Assembly: GCF_900115555.1 (NCBI RefSeq)
Contig: NZ_FOWX01000024.1
Span: 22,999-86,998 of the forward strand
Direction of reading: 5' to 3'
Length of the DNA: 64,000 nucleotides
Source of the DNA: Pseudomonas borbori
GTDB taxonomy: Bacteria; Pseudomonadota; Gammaproteobacteria; Pseudomonadales; Pseudomonadaceae
The position numbers and the translations under genes were made by a program. Below, piece after piece: positions 35,156 to 44,747 of the stretch (the stretch's first letter is position 1; every line of letters begins with the position of its first letter). The notes beneath the pieces were generated by a model that saw nothing but the letters and a program-made list of their open reading frames with translations, was not told the origin of the DNA and made no database searches.

Positions 35156-37189
35156 TTAGCCGAGCTTGAACACCTTGAGCAGGAAGGCGTACTCCAGTGC
35201 CACATCCCTGAGCGCCTGGTAGCGCCCGCTCATGCCGCCGTGGCCGGCGCCGAGGTCGGTCTTGAGCAGCAACAGGCGATTGTCGGTCTTGTGTGCGCGC
35301 AGCTTGGCCACCCACTTGGCCGCCTCCCAATACTGCACGCGGCTGTCGTTGTAGCCGGCCACGGCGAGGATCGCCGGGTAGGCCTGGGCCTTGACGTTCT
35401 CGTAGGGCGCGTAGCCTTTGATCCGCGCGAACACCTCGGGATCGTGCGGGTCGCCCCATTCGTCGTATTCGGTGACGGTCAGCGGCAGGTCGGGGTTCTG
35501 CATGGTGTTGAGCACGTCGACGAAGGGCACTTCGGCGATGGCGGCGGCGAACAGTTCGGGGCGCTGGTTGAGCACTGCGCCGATCAGCAGGCCGCCGGCG
35601 CTGCCGCCGCTGATGGCGAGCTGGTCCGGGCTGGTGTAACCGCTGGCGATCAGGTGCTCGGCACAGGCGATGAAATCGCTGAAGCTATTGTGCTTGTGCT
35701 CCAGCTTGCCGGCGCGGTACCAGGCTTCGCCCAGCTCGCCGCCGCCGCGCACGTGGGCGATGGCGAAGACGAAGCCGCGCTCGAGCAGGCTCAGGCGCGC
35801 GTGGGAGAACCAGGGGTCGAGGCTTTCGCCATAGGCGCCGTAGCCATACAGGTAGAGCGGGGCGGCCTGGCCGAGCACTGCGCGCTTGGCCACCAGGCTG
35901 ATGGGCACCCGGGTGCCGTCCGGCGCGGTGGCCCAGAGGCGCTGGCTGAGATAATCGTCGGCGTCGAACGGGCCCAGCACCGGGGTTTCCTTGAGCACCT
36001 GCTGGGCGCCGTCGGCGAGGGTCAGCTGGCGGATCTGCGCCGGGCGGTTGAGCGCCTCGTAGCGCAGGCGAATCACCGGGCTGGCGAACTCCAGGCTGTC
36101 TTGCACGTACAGGCTGTAGGCCGCATCGGGCAGGTCGACCCGGTAGGCCTGCCGGCCCTGGGCATGCACCTCGATGATCGGCAGGCCGCTCTCGCGCAGG
36201 CTGAGAACCAGCGCGCTGTGGTTCAGGCTCACCCCTTCGAGCATCACCTGCGGGTCATGGCTGCGCAGCTCGCTCCAGCGCTCGCGGGTCGGGGCGTTGT
36301 CTCCTTTCACGCAGTACAGGGCGAAGTTGATCCCGCTCTGGTTGCTGCGGACCAGCCAGGCCCAGTCGCCGTCGACCTTGCCGTGGTCGACATAATATTC
36401 GTGGCCTTCCTCGCGCGGCGCCAGGCAGTTGAACGCCGCTTCCGGGGTGTCGGCATCCAGCACCCAGGCTTCGCTGGTGGTCTTGCTGCCCAGCAGCAGC
36501 ACCAGTTGACGCTCGGAGCTGGCGCGGTAGCAGTTGAGAAAGAAGCGTCCGTCGTCCTCGTGGAACACCATCTCGGCCGAGCCGCTGCCGAGTCGATGGC
36601 GGTACAGCTTGTGCGGGCGATGGCAGTCGTCCAACTCGCCGAAGAACAGGGTCTGGCTGTCGTTGGCCCAGGTCATGCTGCCATCGCAATCGGCGAAGGG
36701 CAGTTCGCTGACCGTTCCAGTGGCCAGTTCCTTGACGAATAGCTGATAAACCTCGTCGCCGGAGGTGTCCAGGCTGTAGGCCAGGCGCTGGTGGTCCTGG
36801 CTTACGCTGAAGGTGCCGAGCGAGAGAAAACCGCCGTGCGCCAGGGCATTGGGGTCGAGCAGCAACTGTTCGGCACTTTCATCGACATCGAGCGAACCGT
36901 CGGCCGGGCGCGGGCAACGATAGTGGCGCGGGTATTCGTCACCGGCGGTGGTGCGCTGATAGTACAGCCAGGGCCCCCAGGGCGAAGGCAGCGACAGGTC
37001 GGTCTCGCGGATTCGGCCCTTGATCTCCTGAAACAGCGCCTCGCGCAACTCGCGGTGCTCGGCCAGTTCGGCTTCCAGGTAGGCGTTTTCCGCCTTGAGG
37101 TATTCGAGCACCTCCTCGGAGTCGCGCTGCTCCAGCCAGGCGTAAGGGTCGGCAGCGTTCTCGGTGCGGGCGATGGGGGCATGCGGCAT
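35156..37189 (-). CDS. ptrB: Oligopeptidase B (S9A serine peptidase)
   Basis: A 677-residue two-domain peptidase: an N-terminal beta-propeller (to about residue 400) and a C-terminal alpha/beta hydrolase. The catalytic Ser lies in SGGSAGGLLIGAVLNQRP, Asp in AGYNDSRVQYWEA and His in GAGHGGMSGRYQ. The family cleaves peptides after basic residues. ATG 37189 has GGAG 7 nt upstream; the extended frame before it lacks such a site. Confidence 0.94.
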   Translation of the reverse strand: MPHAPIARTENAADPYAWLEQRDSEEVLEYLKAENAYLEAELAEHRELREALFQEIKGRIRETDLSLPSPWGPWLYYQRTTAGDEYPRHYRCPRPADGSLDVDESAEQLLLDPNALAHGGFLSLGTFSVSQDHQRLAYSLDTSGDEVYQLFVKELATGTVSELPFADCDGSMTWANDSQTLFFGELDDCHRPHKLYRHRLGSGSAEMVFHEDDGRFFLNCYRASSERQLVLLLGSKTTSEAWVLDADTPEAAFNCLAPREEGHEYYVDHGKVDGDWAWLVRSNQSGINFALYCVKGDNAPTRERWSELRSHDPQVMLEGVSLNHSALVLSLRESGLPIIEVHAQGRQAYRVDLPDAAYSLYVQDSLEFASPVIRLRYEALNRPAQIRQLTLADGAQQVLKETPVLGPFDADDYLSQRLWATAPDGTRVPISLVAKRAVLGQAAPLYLYGYGAYGESLDPWFSHARLSLLERGFVFAIAHVRGGGELGEAWYRAGKLEHKHNSFSDFIACAEHLIASGYTSPDQLAISGGSAGGLLIGAVLNQRPELFAAAIAEVPFVDVLNTMQNPDLPLTVTEYDEWGDPHDPEVFARIKGYAPYENVKAQAYPAILAVAGYNDSRVQYWEAAKWVAKLRAHKTDNRLLLLKTDLGAGHGGMSGRYQALRDVALEYAFLLKVFKLG

Positions 37190-37371
37190 CTGGTGACTCC
37201 AATTCGGTGCGGACAGACGCCTATGAGTCTGTCGGACCACGGAAAAGCCGTTATCATAAGCCCCTCTTCATCGGCTGACCGTTGAAAAATGCACTTCCCG
37301 GGCAATCGCGTCTTGCCCGGCAAGCGGTTTTCCACGGTCCTGCAGGCTGTCATGTCAGGAATTCCAGCGTT

Positions 37372-37848
37372 ATGACCGAGAACGACTATTTACTTGCCTG
37401 GAGCGCCTATGCCGTCGCCGCCCTGGGTTGCCTGCTGGTGTGGTTCCGCATGACCCGCTGGATGTGGCGTTACCTGCGCGAGCCCCTGCGTTTGCTGGTG
37501 GCGGTGCTGTTGTTCAGCCCGACCGTCGTCGATCCGGCCAAGGAGCAGTTCGCTCCGGCGATTGCCATCACCGCGCTGGATCTGCTGTTGAATGTGGGTA
37601 CCAGCGTCTGGCGCGCAGTGGCCGATCTGGCCATGTACGGCCTGATCGCATTCGCTCTTTACCTGTTGTTCGTCGCCATTCGTTGGCCCCTGGAGCGCTG
37701 GTGGAAGGGTCGTCGTGGCCCGCAAGCGGAACCGGATGACGACAATGCACCGACCCTGCGCGAGATCATGCAGCGCGAGAGCGACGAACCCGGTGAACGT
37801 TATAGGCAGACTGGCGATCGTCGTTTACGCGTCGAACCGCGTCTTTGA
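37372..37848 (+). CDS. Conserved small membrane protein (MFS/CLC-unrelated, unknown)
   Basis: 158 residues. Three hydrophobic segments (about residues 7-25, 38-55 and 80-105) precede a charged tail with DDDNAPTLREIMQRESDEP. It is divergent from oligopeptidase B, a neighbour it keeps in P. aeruginosa as far as I recall. No functional motif. ATG 37372 starts MTENDYLLAW. Confidence 0.75.
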   Translation: MTENDYLLAWSAYAVAALGCLLVWFRMTRWMWRYLREPLRLLVAVLLFSPTVVDPAKEQFAPAIAITALDLLLNVGTSVWRAVADLAMYGLIAFALYLLFVAIRWPLERWWKGRRGPQAEPDDDNAPTLREIMQRESDEPGERYRQTGDRRLRVEPRL

Positions 37849-37895
37849 GTCGGCAGGTCGGGCCGGGCCACGCAGGCGGTGCTGCGCATTGTCGT

Positions 37896-38060
37896 AGGTT
37901 GGGTTAGCGGCGATCACACTCTCGAGCAAGCCACAGGTTCAAGCTGCCGCGTAACCCAACACAGCGCCAGCAAGCTCACTGCCATGATGGGTTACGCCGT
38001 GCAGAAAATGCGGTCTTGTCGCGCATCGCCTGGGCGGCTAACCCATCCTACGCGCCTGCC
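37896..38060. repeat. GTAGGTTGGGT/TAACCCATCCTAC repeat, diverged copy
   Basis: It begins GTAGGTTGGGTTAGCGGCGAT and ends GCGGCTAACCCATCCTACGC. It has GTAACCCAACACAGCG in the middle, so it resembles two nested palindromes of the 27562-27716 family. It occupies the 288-bp gap before the amidotransferase gene. Confidence 0.6.
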
Positions 38061-38136
38061 CAAGCGGTCATGGCTTGCACCCGCCTGTGCAGACGTTCAG
38101 CATGTGTCTTTGTGCGCAGAGTCGAGAGTTTTAACC

Positions 38137-38913
38137 ATGTGTGAATTGCTCGGCATGAGCGCCAATGTACCCACCGACATCGTTTTCAGCTTTACGGGGC
38201 TGATGCGCCGCGGCGGCGGCACCGGGCCGCATCGCGACGGTTGGGGTATCGGCTTCTATGAAGGGCGCGGCTTGCGCCTGTTCCAGGAGCCGCGCGCCAG
38301 CAGCGAGTCGGAAGTGGCGCAACTGGTACAGCGCTACCCGATCAAGAGCGAAGTGGTGATCGGCCATATCCGCCAGGCCAACGTCGGCAAGGTCTGCCTG
38401 GCCAATACCCATCCGTTCGTGCGCGAGCTGTGGGGGCGCAACTGGTGTTTCGCGCACAACGGCCAGATGACGGGGTTTGCTCCTTCGCCGGGCTTCTATC
38501 GACCGGTTGGCGATACCGACAGCGAGGCGGCTTTTTGCGATCTGCTCAACGGTCTGCGCCAGGCCTTCCCGGAGCCGGTGGCGGTTGAGCTGTTCTTGCC
38601 CAGCCTGGTGGCGGCTTGTGCGACCTATCGCCAACACGGCGTGTTCAACTGCCTGCTCAGCGATGGCGACTGGCTTTTCAGTTTCTGCTCGACCAAGCTG
38701 GCGCACATCACCCGGCGCGCGCCCTTTGGCCCGGCACGGTTGAAAGATGCCGATGTGCGGGTGGATTTCCAGGCTGAGACCACCCCCGACGATGTGGTGA
38801 CGGTGCTGGCCACCGAGCCCTTGACCGCCAACGAGCGCTGGAGTCTGTATCGACCGGGCGAGTGGCGACTGTGGCGGCGCGGCGAGTGCGTGGCGCAGGG
38901 CTTGTCCGATTGA
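38137..38913 (+). CDS. Class II glutamine amidotransferase (YafJ/EgtC-like)
   Basis: A 258-residue protein starting MCELLGMSANVP, with Cys2 as the Ntn nucleophile after Met removal. It has the family's GGGTGPHRDGWGIGFYEG, IGHIRQANVGKV and FAHNGQMTGF blocks. The enzyme hydrolyses glutamine or gamma-glutamyl amides; its acceptor is unknown. ATG 38137 must be the start because the Cys has to be residue 2. Confidence 0.92.
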   Translation: MCELLGMSANVPTDIVFSFTGLMRRGGGTGPHRDGWGIGFYEGRGLRLFQEPRASSESEVAQLVQRYPIKSEVVIGHIRQANVGKVCLANTHPFVRELWGRNWCFAHNGQMTGFAPSPGFYRPVGDTDSEAAFCDLLNGLRQAFPEPVAVELFLPSLVAACATYRQHGVFNCLLSDGDWLFSFCSTKLAHITRRAPFGPARLKDADVRVDFQAETTPDDVVTVLATEPLTANERWSLYRPGEWRLWRRGECVAQGLSD

Positions 38914-38944
38914 GCGACGGATAATTTGAAACAGGGAGGGGGCG

Positions 38945-39469
38945 ATGTTCAGAAGCTATCTACGTTTGGCGCTGTTTGCCCTGGGCCTGCTGGTGGGGGT
39001 GCAGGTACCGGGTTTTATCGACGACTACAGCAAGCGTGTCGAAGCACACCGGCTGGAGTCCGAGCAGGGCCTGACGGGTTTCCGCGAAACCGCCAGGCGC
39101 TTTTTCAACGGTGACCTGCAGGCGTTGGTGAGCCACTATCAGGCCAGCAATGACCCGGTGATGCGCAGCGACGCGCAGAGCGTGGGCTATCTGGTCGAGC
39201 GCGCGAGTTTCCTCGAACTGGAATGGCAGGCCATGCAAGGGCCCTGGTACGCCCAGGTCTGGCATCTGGCGACGGCCGCCGATCGCGAGCTGACGGACGA
39301 AACCTACAGCGCCTACCGTTACCAGGTGCTGCTGGCGCCGCAAGCCATCGCCTGGGGCCTGGTCTGTGCCTTGCTGCTGGCCTGGCTGGTGGAAAGCCTG
39401 TTGTTGCTGATGGGGCTGATGCTGGGCGTCGGCCGCAGCCAGAAGGTGCAGCAGCGGCATTGGCGTTGA
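38945..39469 (+). CDS. DUF2937 family membrane protein
   Basis: 174 residues. There is an N-terminal hydrophobic segment (LRLALFALGLLVGVQVPGF), a soluble helical middle, and a second hydrophobic segment near the C-terminus (AIAWGLVCALLLAWLVESLLL). This matches DUF2937. Function unknown. GGAGGGGGCG precedes ATG 38945, 31 bp after the amidotransferase, so they are probably co-transcribed. Confidence 0.85.
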   Translation: MFRSYLRLALFALGLLVGVQVPGFIDDYSKRVEAHRLESEQGLTGFRETARRFFNGDLQALVSHYQASNDPVMRSDAQSVGYLVERASFLELEWQAMQGPWYAQVWHLATAADRELTDETYSAYRYQVLLAPQAIAWGLVCALLLAWLVESLLLLMGLMLGVGRSQKVQQRHWR

Positions 39470-39589
39470 CGCCAGTTGGAATTTGTCGTCGTTTTCAACG
39501 ATTCGCGGCCCACGCGGATCGCCGCCCGGAACGCGGCGTCTGTGTGGGAGAGGCTTCAGCCCAAGAACCTCGCTACCCCGGAGCCTGCC

Positions 39590-40924
39590 TCAATAGCCCA
39601 GAGCCAGTTCCGGCCCTAGGTAGGCGTTGACCCGGCCTATGTCGTCGTCGCCGAGCAGGCCCACGGCAGCCTCCAATTGCAGGCGCGACAGCAGGTAGCG
39701 CAACTTGGCTTCCAGCAGGTCGCGGCGGGCGAGAAATACCTGTTCCTCGGCGTTGAGGATGTCGACGTTGGTGCTGGAGCCGGCGAGAAAGCCCTTCCTG
39801 GCTGAATCCTGGGCGCGTTCGCTGGAGGCGACGGCTCGTTCCAGGGCCCTGATACGGGCCTGGCCGCTTTGCACGCCACGAAACTCGCGGGTAGTGGCTG
39901 AGAACACTTCCTCGCGGGCGGCATTCAACTCTTCGCTGGCCTGCTCGCGACTCGCCACGGCCTGACGCACCCTGGCGCTGACTGCGCCGCCGGAGAACAG
40001 CGGCATATTGAGTTCCAGGCCGGCGGAGGCGTAGCGGTTATTTTGGTTGATGGTGGAGATGGAATCGCTCTCACTGTCGGTATAGCCCAGCACCAGGTCG
40101 AGGGTCGGCCAGTGCCCGCTGCTGGCCCGGTTGACTTCCTCTTCCGCCACTCCGTGGCTGTAGTGGCGTGCACGCAGGGCCGGGTTATTGGCCCGGGCTT
40201 TGCTTATCCACTCCTGTAGGGTTTCGGGGAACAAACTCGGGGTCGGGAAGTCATGACGCAAGGTGGCGACCTGTTCGGGAACTTCGCCGAGCATTTCCTC
40301 GAGCAGGCGCAGGGCTATTACGTGGTTGTCCTGTGCCTCGATTAGTTCGGCGGCAGCCAGGTCGCGCCGCGCCGTGGCCTGATCGACGTCGGTGATGGTG
40401 CCGTCGCCCAGGTCGAAACGCCGTTGCGAGGCCGCCACCTGCTGTTCGAATGCCTTCAGCTTGGCCTCTGCCAGGTCGATGGTTTCCCGGGTCAACAGTA
40501 CATCGAAATAGCGGCCGGTCAGGCGTACCGCGGCATTCTGGCTCTTGGCGTCGAACACTGCCTCGCTGTAGTTGGCACGTTGTTTGCCCTGGCGGTACTC
40601 GGCGAGCTTCTGCCGATTGAACAGTGGCTGGCGCAACTGCACCGCGAGGTTCTCCGAGTCGTAATCCAGGTCGCGCTCCAGGTCGACCGTAGATTGCTCC
40701 TGGGTGCCGTCGACGCGGCTCTTGCTGGCGCTGGCATTGAGTTGCGGGAGTAGGCCGGCGCGGCCGAGGTTGCGATTCTCCAGGCCGGCATCGCGTTCAT
40801 GCATGGCCGCGCGATAGGTGGGGCCTTGTAGTCGCAGAGTATCCCAGGCGTCCTGCAAGTCCAGGGCGCTAACGGGCAGGCTGGCCAAGCCGGCCAGGCA
40901 TACCACGGTGAGGCGAACTGCCAT
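39590..40924 (-). CDS. TolC-family outer membrane protein of a type I secretion system
   Basis: A 444-residue outer membrane efflux protein with signal peptide (to about residue 21, LPVSALDLQDAWD) and the repeated helical hairpins of the TolC channel: QPLFNRQKLAEYRQGK in the first half and LNMPLFSGGAVSARVRQA in the second. AAGGAG is 8 nt before ATG 40924. Its start is 1 bp after the stop of the membrane-fusion gene, so all three secretion genes form one operon read from 44018. Confidence 0.92.
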   Translation of the reverse strand: MAVRLTVVCLAGLASLPVSALDLQDAWDTLRLQGPTYRAAMHERDAGLENRNLGRAGLLPQLNASASKSRVDGTQEQSTVDLERDLDYDSENLAVQLRQPLFNRQKLAEYRQGKQRANYSEAVFDAKSQNAAVRLTGRYFDVLLTRETIDLAEAKLKAFEQQVAASQRRFDLGDGTITDVDQATARRDLAAAELIEAQDNHVIALRLLEEMLGEVPEQVATLRHDFPTPSLFPETLQEWISKARANNPALRARHYSHGVAEEEVNRASSGHWPTLDLVLGYTDSESDSISTINQNNRYASAGLELNMPLFSGGAVSARVRQAVASREQASEELNAAREEVFSATTREFRGVQSGQARIRALERAVASSERAQDSARKGFLAGSSTNVDILNAEEQVFLARRDLLEAKLRYLLSRLQLEAAVGLLGDDDIGRVNAYLGPELALGY

Positions 40925-40925
40925 G

Positions 40926-42272
40926 TTATTGCTCCTTGAAAGCGCCATCGACTCGGTCGAGCATCGGTTTCATCAGGTAGCTCATCAGGTTGCGCTCGCC
41001 GGTCTTGATGGTCACGGTGGCCGGCATGCCGGGGCGAATCCGGTTGCTGCCGAGTTTGCTCATGCCCTCTTCGGTTACCTCGATTTCGGCCAGGTAGTAG
41101 GGTTGCTGGGTGGTTTCATCGACCAGCCGGTCGGCCGATACGGTGAGCACGCGCCCCGGAATATTCGGGGTCTGCGCATGGTTGAAGGCAGGAAAGGCGA
41201 TGTCCACCGGCAACCCTGCAGCCATCTTGTCGATGGCCTGCACCGGAATCATGGCGTCGACCTGTAGCGGTTCGTCTGCCGGTACTACATGCATGATAGT
41301 CGAGCCTGGCTGGATCACCCCGCCGATGGTGCTGACATTCAGGCCCAGTACAATCCCGTCGATGGGCGAACGGATCACCGTGTTGCTGACTTCATAGTCG
41401 AGCGAGCGCAAACGGTCGGCCAGGGCCGTGGCTTCCTTCTGGGTCTCGGTCAGTTGCGACTGCACTTCCTTCTGGAAGTTTTGCTCGAGCTGGAGGATGC
41501 GCAACTTCAGCTCGGCGATCTGATTGCGCGTGCGCCCGATGTCGGTGATGTTCTGCGCCAGCGAGGCATTCAGTTCGGCCGCGTTGCGCTCCAGTTCGAG
41601 CATGCGGTTGCGTGTGACATAGCCTTCGGCGGCGAGGCTGCGGATACCTTCGAGCTCCTGGTTGAGAAACTTGATCTGCGCATAGCGTGAGCCTTGAACC
41701 TGGCGCAGCCCTTTGATTTGTTCTTCGGCGCCGCGGATATTTTCCTGCAGGATCCCGGCTTCACCGGTCAGAGCCGCACGGCGGGTGGCGAACAGGCGCT
41801 GCTGCAGGCGGGTCGCCGCATGCAGGCGCGGGTTGTCGGCGAACTGGGCGAGCAGTTCGGGATCGAAGGTCACTTCGTCGAGCCCGTCACGTTCGGCCTG
41901 CAGGCGGTTTTCAACGGTTCGCACCACTATGTACTGCGAGCTGACCACACCTTGCTCGGCAAGCGCCTGGGTCGAGTCAAGTTCGATCAAGGCCTGGTTG
42001 TGTTTCACCAACTGGCCTTCGCGTACCAGGATCGCCTTGACCGAACCACCGGTCAGGTGCTGGATGGTCTTGCGGTTGTCGGTCACGTTGACCGTGGCAT
42101 TGGCCACTACGCCGGCATCCAGGGGGGCCATGATGGCCCAGAGGATAAACCCGCCGAACCCGGCGAGCACCAGCAGCAGACCCCAGCGCCCGGGGCGGCG
42201 GTCATCGACGTCGATGCCTGGCTGATTGTTGGCCTGCGGCAGGTTTTTGCTTTCGAACTCGAGATTCGACAT
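40926..42272 (-). CDS. HlyD/PrtE-type membrane fusion protein
   Basis: 448 residues. One N-terminal membrane span (residues 28-48, WGLLLVLAGFGGFILWAIM), a biotinyl-lipoyl-like domain (ILVREGQLVKHNQALIELDS, about 78-97), a long coiled coil (about 160-300), and the beta-barrel end with PIDGIVLGLNVSTIGGV and the HlyD C-terminal block IRPGMPATVTIKTGERN. It bridges the ABC exporter and the TolC-like channel. The gene starts 6 bp after the exporter gene. Confidence 0.93.
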   Translation of the reverse strand: MSNLEFESKNLPQANNQPGIDVDDRRPGRWGLLLVLAGFGGFILWAIMAPLDAGVVANATVNVTDNRKTIQHLTGGSVKAILVREGQLVKHNQALIELDSTQALAEQGVVSSQYIVVRTVENRLQAERDGLDEVTFDPELLAQFADNPRLHAATRLQQRLFATRRAALTGEAGILQENIRGAEEQIKGLRQVQGSRYAQIKFLNQELEGIRSLAAEGYVTRNRMLELERNAAELNASLAQNITDIGRTRNQIAELKLRILQLEQNFQKEVQSQLTETQKEATALADRLRSLDYEVSNTVIRSPIDGIVLGLNVSTIGGVIQPGSTIMHVVPADEPLQVDAMIPVQAIDKMAAGLPVDIAFPAFNHAQTPNIPGRVLTVSADRLVDETTQQPYYLAEIEVTEEGMSKLGSNRIRPGMPATVTIKTGERNLMSYLMKPMLDRVDGAFKEQ

Positions 42273-42278
42273 GGTTCA

Positions 42279-44018
42279 TCACTCCTTGGTCTTGACCGAC
42301 GCCAGGGTCGGTGAACCCGCCGCGGCCGGCATCACGCTGGCCTGGCGGAGTGCGCTGAAGACTTCATCGCGGCTGCCGAACATCTGCACGGCGCCCTCGC
42401 GTAGCACCAGTACCTTGTCGACTATGTTCATCACGGTCGGCCGATGCGAGATCAGCACCAGGGTCTTGCCGCGTTGTTTGAGCTCGACCAGAGCTTTGAT
42501 CAGGGCCGCCTCGCCGACGTCGTCGAGACTGGCGTTCGGTTCGTCCAGCACGATCAGCGAGGGTTCGCCATACAGGGCGCGGGCCAGGCCGATGCGTTGC
42601 TTCTGGCCACCGGACAGCGAGCCGCCGTCGGCGCCCAATGGCGTGTCGTAGCCTTGCGGCAAGCGCAGGATCATCTCGTGCACGCCGGCTTGCTGGGCCG
42701 CCAAGATCACCGCCTCACCGTCTATTTCGCCGAAGCGGGCGATGTTCTCGGCGATGCTGCCATCGAACAGCTCGACATCCTGTGGCAGGTAGCCCAGCCA
42801 GGGGCCGAGTTCCTCCTTGTCCCACTGATATACGTCGGCCCCATCCAGGCGCACCTTGCCGGCGGTGGCCGGCCAGACGCCGACCAGTAGCCGCGCCAGG
42901 GTCGACTTGCCGGCGGCCGATGGACCGATGATGCCCAGCGCTTCGCCGGGGGCGACACTGAGCGATACGCCGCGCAGAATCGTTACCGGCGAGCCTGGCG
43001 CGGTGGTATAGGCGCCTTCCACCGCGACCATGCCCAGCGGTTTGGGCAGGGGCATCCCCGGTTTGTGTGCGGGGAAGTCGCTCAGCAGGGTGTTGAGACG
43101 CTCCCAGGCCGAGCGGCTGGTGAGCAGCTGCTTCCAGGTCGAGATCGCCAATTCGACCGGCGCCAGGGCGCGCCCGGCCAGGATCGAACAGGCGATCATC
43201 ATCCCTGGGGTGATCTTGCCTTCGATCGCCAGCAGCGCCCCGGTACCGAGAATCAGCGACTGCAGGGTAATGCGCACGAAGCGCGTGGTGCCGTTGATAT
43301 AAGCCGCGCGATCCGAGGCCAGGGTCTGCATCTCCAGGGTGCGCAGGTGATTGCCGAACCAGCGCTGGCGGATGGCCGGGAGCATGCCCATGGCCTCGAT
43401 GACTTCAGCGTTGCGCAGGTTGTTATTGGCGAAAGCGCCGGAAGCCAGGGCGGACTGGTTGGCTTCGGCCAGAGGCTTGCGGGTGCTGACCTCGGTCAGG
43501 TAGGCGAGGGCGATCAGCAGTATCGAACCGATCAGGGTGATCAGGCCGAGCAGCGGGTGCACCAGGGTTATCACCAGCAGGAAAATCGGCGTCCAGGGCG
43601 CATCGAAGAAGGCGAACAGGCCGTTGCCGGTGAGAAATTGACGCACCTGGGACAGGTCTTGCAGCGCTTGCGCCGGGTTGCCGCCAGCGCGCCGCAGGTT
43701 GCGTTCGAAGGCTGCACCGAATACGCGCTTGTTGAGCATCATATCGAGGCGGTTGCCGACCCGGATCAGCACACTCGAGCGCACCACTTCCAGCAGGGCC
43801 ATCAGTACGTACAGGCCCACGACCAGCACCGTCAGCATCAGCAGGGTGGTGACGTTGCTGCTGACCAGTGCGCGGTCATACACCTGCAGCATGTACACCG
43901 CAGGCGTCAGCATCAGCAGGTTGATCACCCCGCTGAAAGCGGCCAGGGCATAGAAGGTTCGGCGTAAGCGAAACAACACCTCAGCCAGTTCGGAGCGTGG
44001 GGACGGCAACATGTCCAT
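42279..44018 (-). CDS. Type I secretion ABC transporter, permease/ATPase (PrtD-like)
   Basis: A 579-residue half-transporter. A six-helix membrane domain (residues 15-310) is followed by an ATPase with Walker A GPSAAGKSTLA (about 358), signature LSGGQKQRIGLARAL (about 466), Walker B LIVLDEPNASLDD and switch His in LISHRPTV. There is no N-terminal C39 or CLD domain, as in the PrtD/AprD branch that exports C-terminally signalled RTX proteins. GGAGG precedes ATG 44018. The obvious local substrate is the RTX peroxidase starting at 54740. Confidence 0.94.
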   Translation of the reverse strand: MDMLPSPRSELAEVLFRLRRTFYALAAFSGVINLLMLTPAVYMLQVYDRALVSSNVTTLLMLTVLVVGLYVLMALLEVVRSSVLIRVGNRLDMMLNKRVFGAAFERNLRRAGGNPAQALQDLSQVRQFLTGNGLFAFFDAPWTPIFLLVITLVHPLLGLITLIGSILLIALAYLTEVSTRKPLAEANQSALASGAFANNNLRNAEVIEAMGMLPAIRQRWFGNHLRTLEMQTLASDRAAYINGTTRFVRITLQSLILGTGALLAIEGKITPGMMIACSILAGRALAPVELAISTWKQLLTSRSAWERLNTLLSDFPAHKPGMPLPKPLGMVAVEGAYTTAPGSPVTILRGVSLSVAPGEALGIIGPSAAGKSTLARLLVGVWPATAGKVRLDGADVYQWDKEELGPWLGYLPQDVELFDGSIAENIARFGEIDGEAVILAAQQAGVHEMILRLPQGYDTPLGADGGSLSGGQKQRIGLARALYGEPSLIVLDEPNASLDDVGEAALIKALVELKQRGKTLVLISHRPTVMNIVDKVLVLREGAVQMFGSRDEVFSALRQASVMPAAAGSPTLASVKTKE

Positions 44019-44412
44019 ATAGAACCTCCAGGACTGCAGATCTCTGTGTGCTTAGCCGCAGCTAAAGCGATTCGCCGTCCGCCCTAGGCGATCAAAGTGG
44101 CGGGCTATAACAATGCCCCGCTCAGGTGCCAACGGTGGGTTTGCTAACTAGGTATAGAACGGGTTTTCGGCTTCACGCAAGCGCTGAACGGGCTGGATCT
44201 GCCTATCCGCGCTGTAATACGGCTGGGCTTATTCTCTACTGCCGGCAGTGGCTTATGATTACTAAGGGTTTTTAGTATTTAGGCCGACGGAATCTTGACC
44301 AGGCGAATTGAGAGACTTTGGTCTGGTCGTGAGAGATGCCTGAAAAGCCGGAGGGGCGGTTGCACAGGCGGTGAGCTTCCCGGATTGCATCCGGGTTACG
44401 GGGGGTTGTGTA

Positions 44413-44424
44413 GGGGGGGGGGGG
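44413..44424. repeat. Homopolymeric G tract (12 G)
   Basis: An uninterrupted run of 12 G, followed by C and four more G, in the non-coding stretch between the exporter operon and the VWA gene. Such tracts are prone to slippage; it is not inside or right before a gene, so no phase-variable switch is claimed. Confidence 0.8.
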
Positions 44425-44431
44425 CGGGGCG

Positions 44432-44495
44432 CGTAGCTGACGCTTTTTTCATCCACCATCGTTGTTGGTGGATGGGTGAAGCGTCATCCACCCTA
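44432..44495. repeat. TGACGCTT...CATCCACC inverted repeat
   Basis: TGACGCTT and TCATCCACCA on the left are mirrored by TGGTGGATG and TGAAGCGTCA on the right, followed by CCACCCTAC. It is related to the element that follows the tag-like gene (11128-11200). Non-coding. Confidence 0.65.
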
Positions 44496-44505
44496 CGAGG
44501 CTATT

Positions 44506-44610
44506 GTTTTATATATAGAAATTTAATCTGCACAAAGACCTGTAGGAGCGGGCCATGCCCGCGAAACGCATCGCGGGCATGGAACTAGGCGTCCCCCCCG
44601 CTCCTACAGG
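44506..44610. repeat. GTAGGAGCGGG REP-type element, copy 1
   Basis: A palindromic Pseudomonas REP: CCTGTAGGAGCGGG ... CGCTCCTACAGG, with CATGCCCGCG/CGCGGGCATG inside. An inverted, nearly identical copy lies at 48473-48575, and the similarity extends about 30 bp beyond the palindrome into the AT-rich flank (TTTAATCT(G/T)CACAAAGAC). Confidence 0.8.
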
Positions 44611-44747
44611 TACCTACAAGCTGATAGGCGCAATTGCACCCCCAGTTTGCTGCTGACAGTGCGGCGTCGAAGACGGCGAGCGAACTCCTACAGTGTCGAC
44701 TTCATGCAACCAACAGGTACATAGCCACTTGTATTGCCGGCATGGGC

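Noticed and set aside
44413..44424. G tract as a phase-variation switch
   Set aside because: It lies several hundred bases from any start codon and not between promoter boxes that I can identify.
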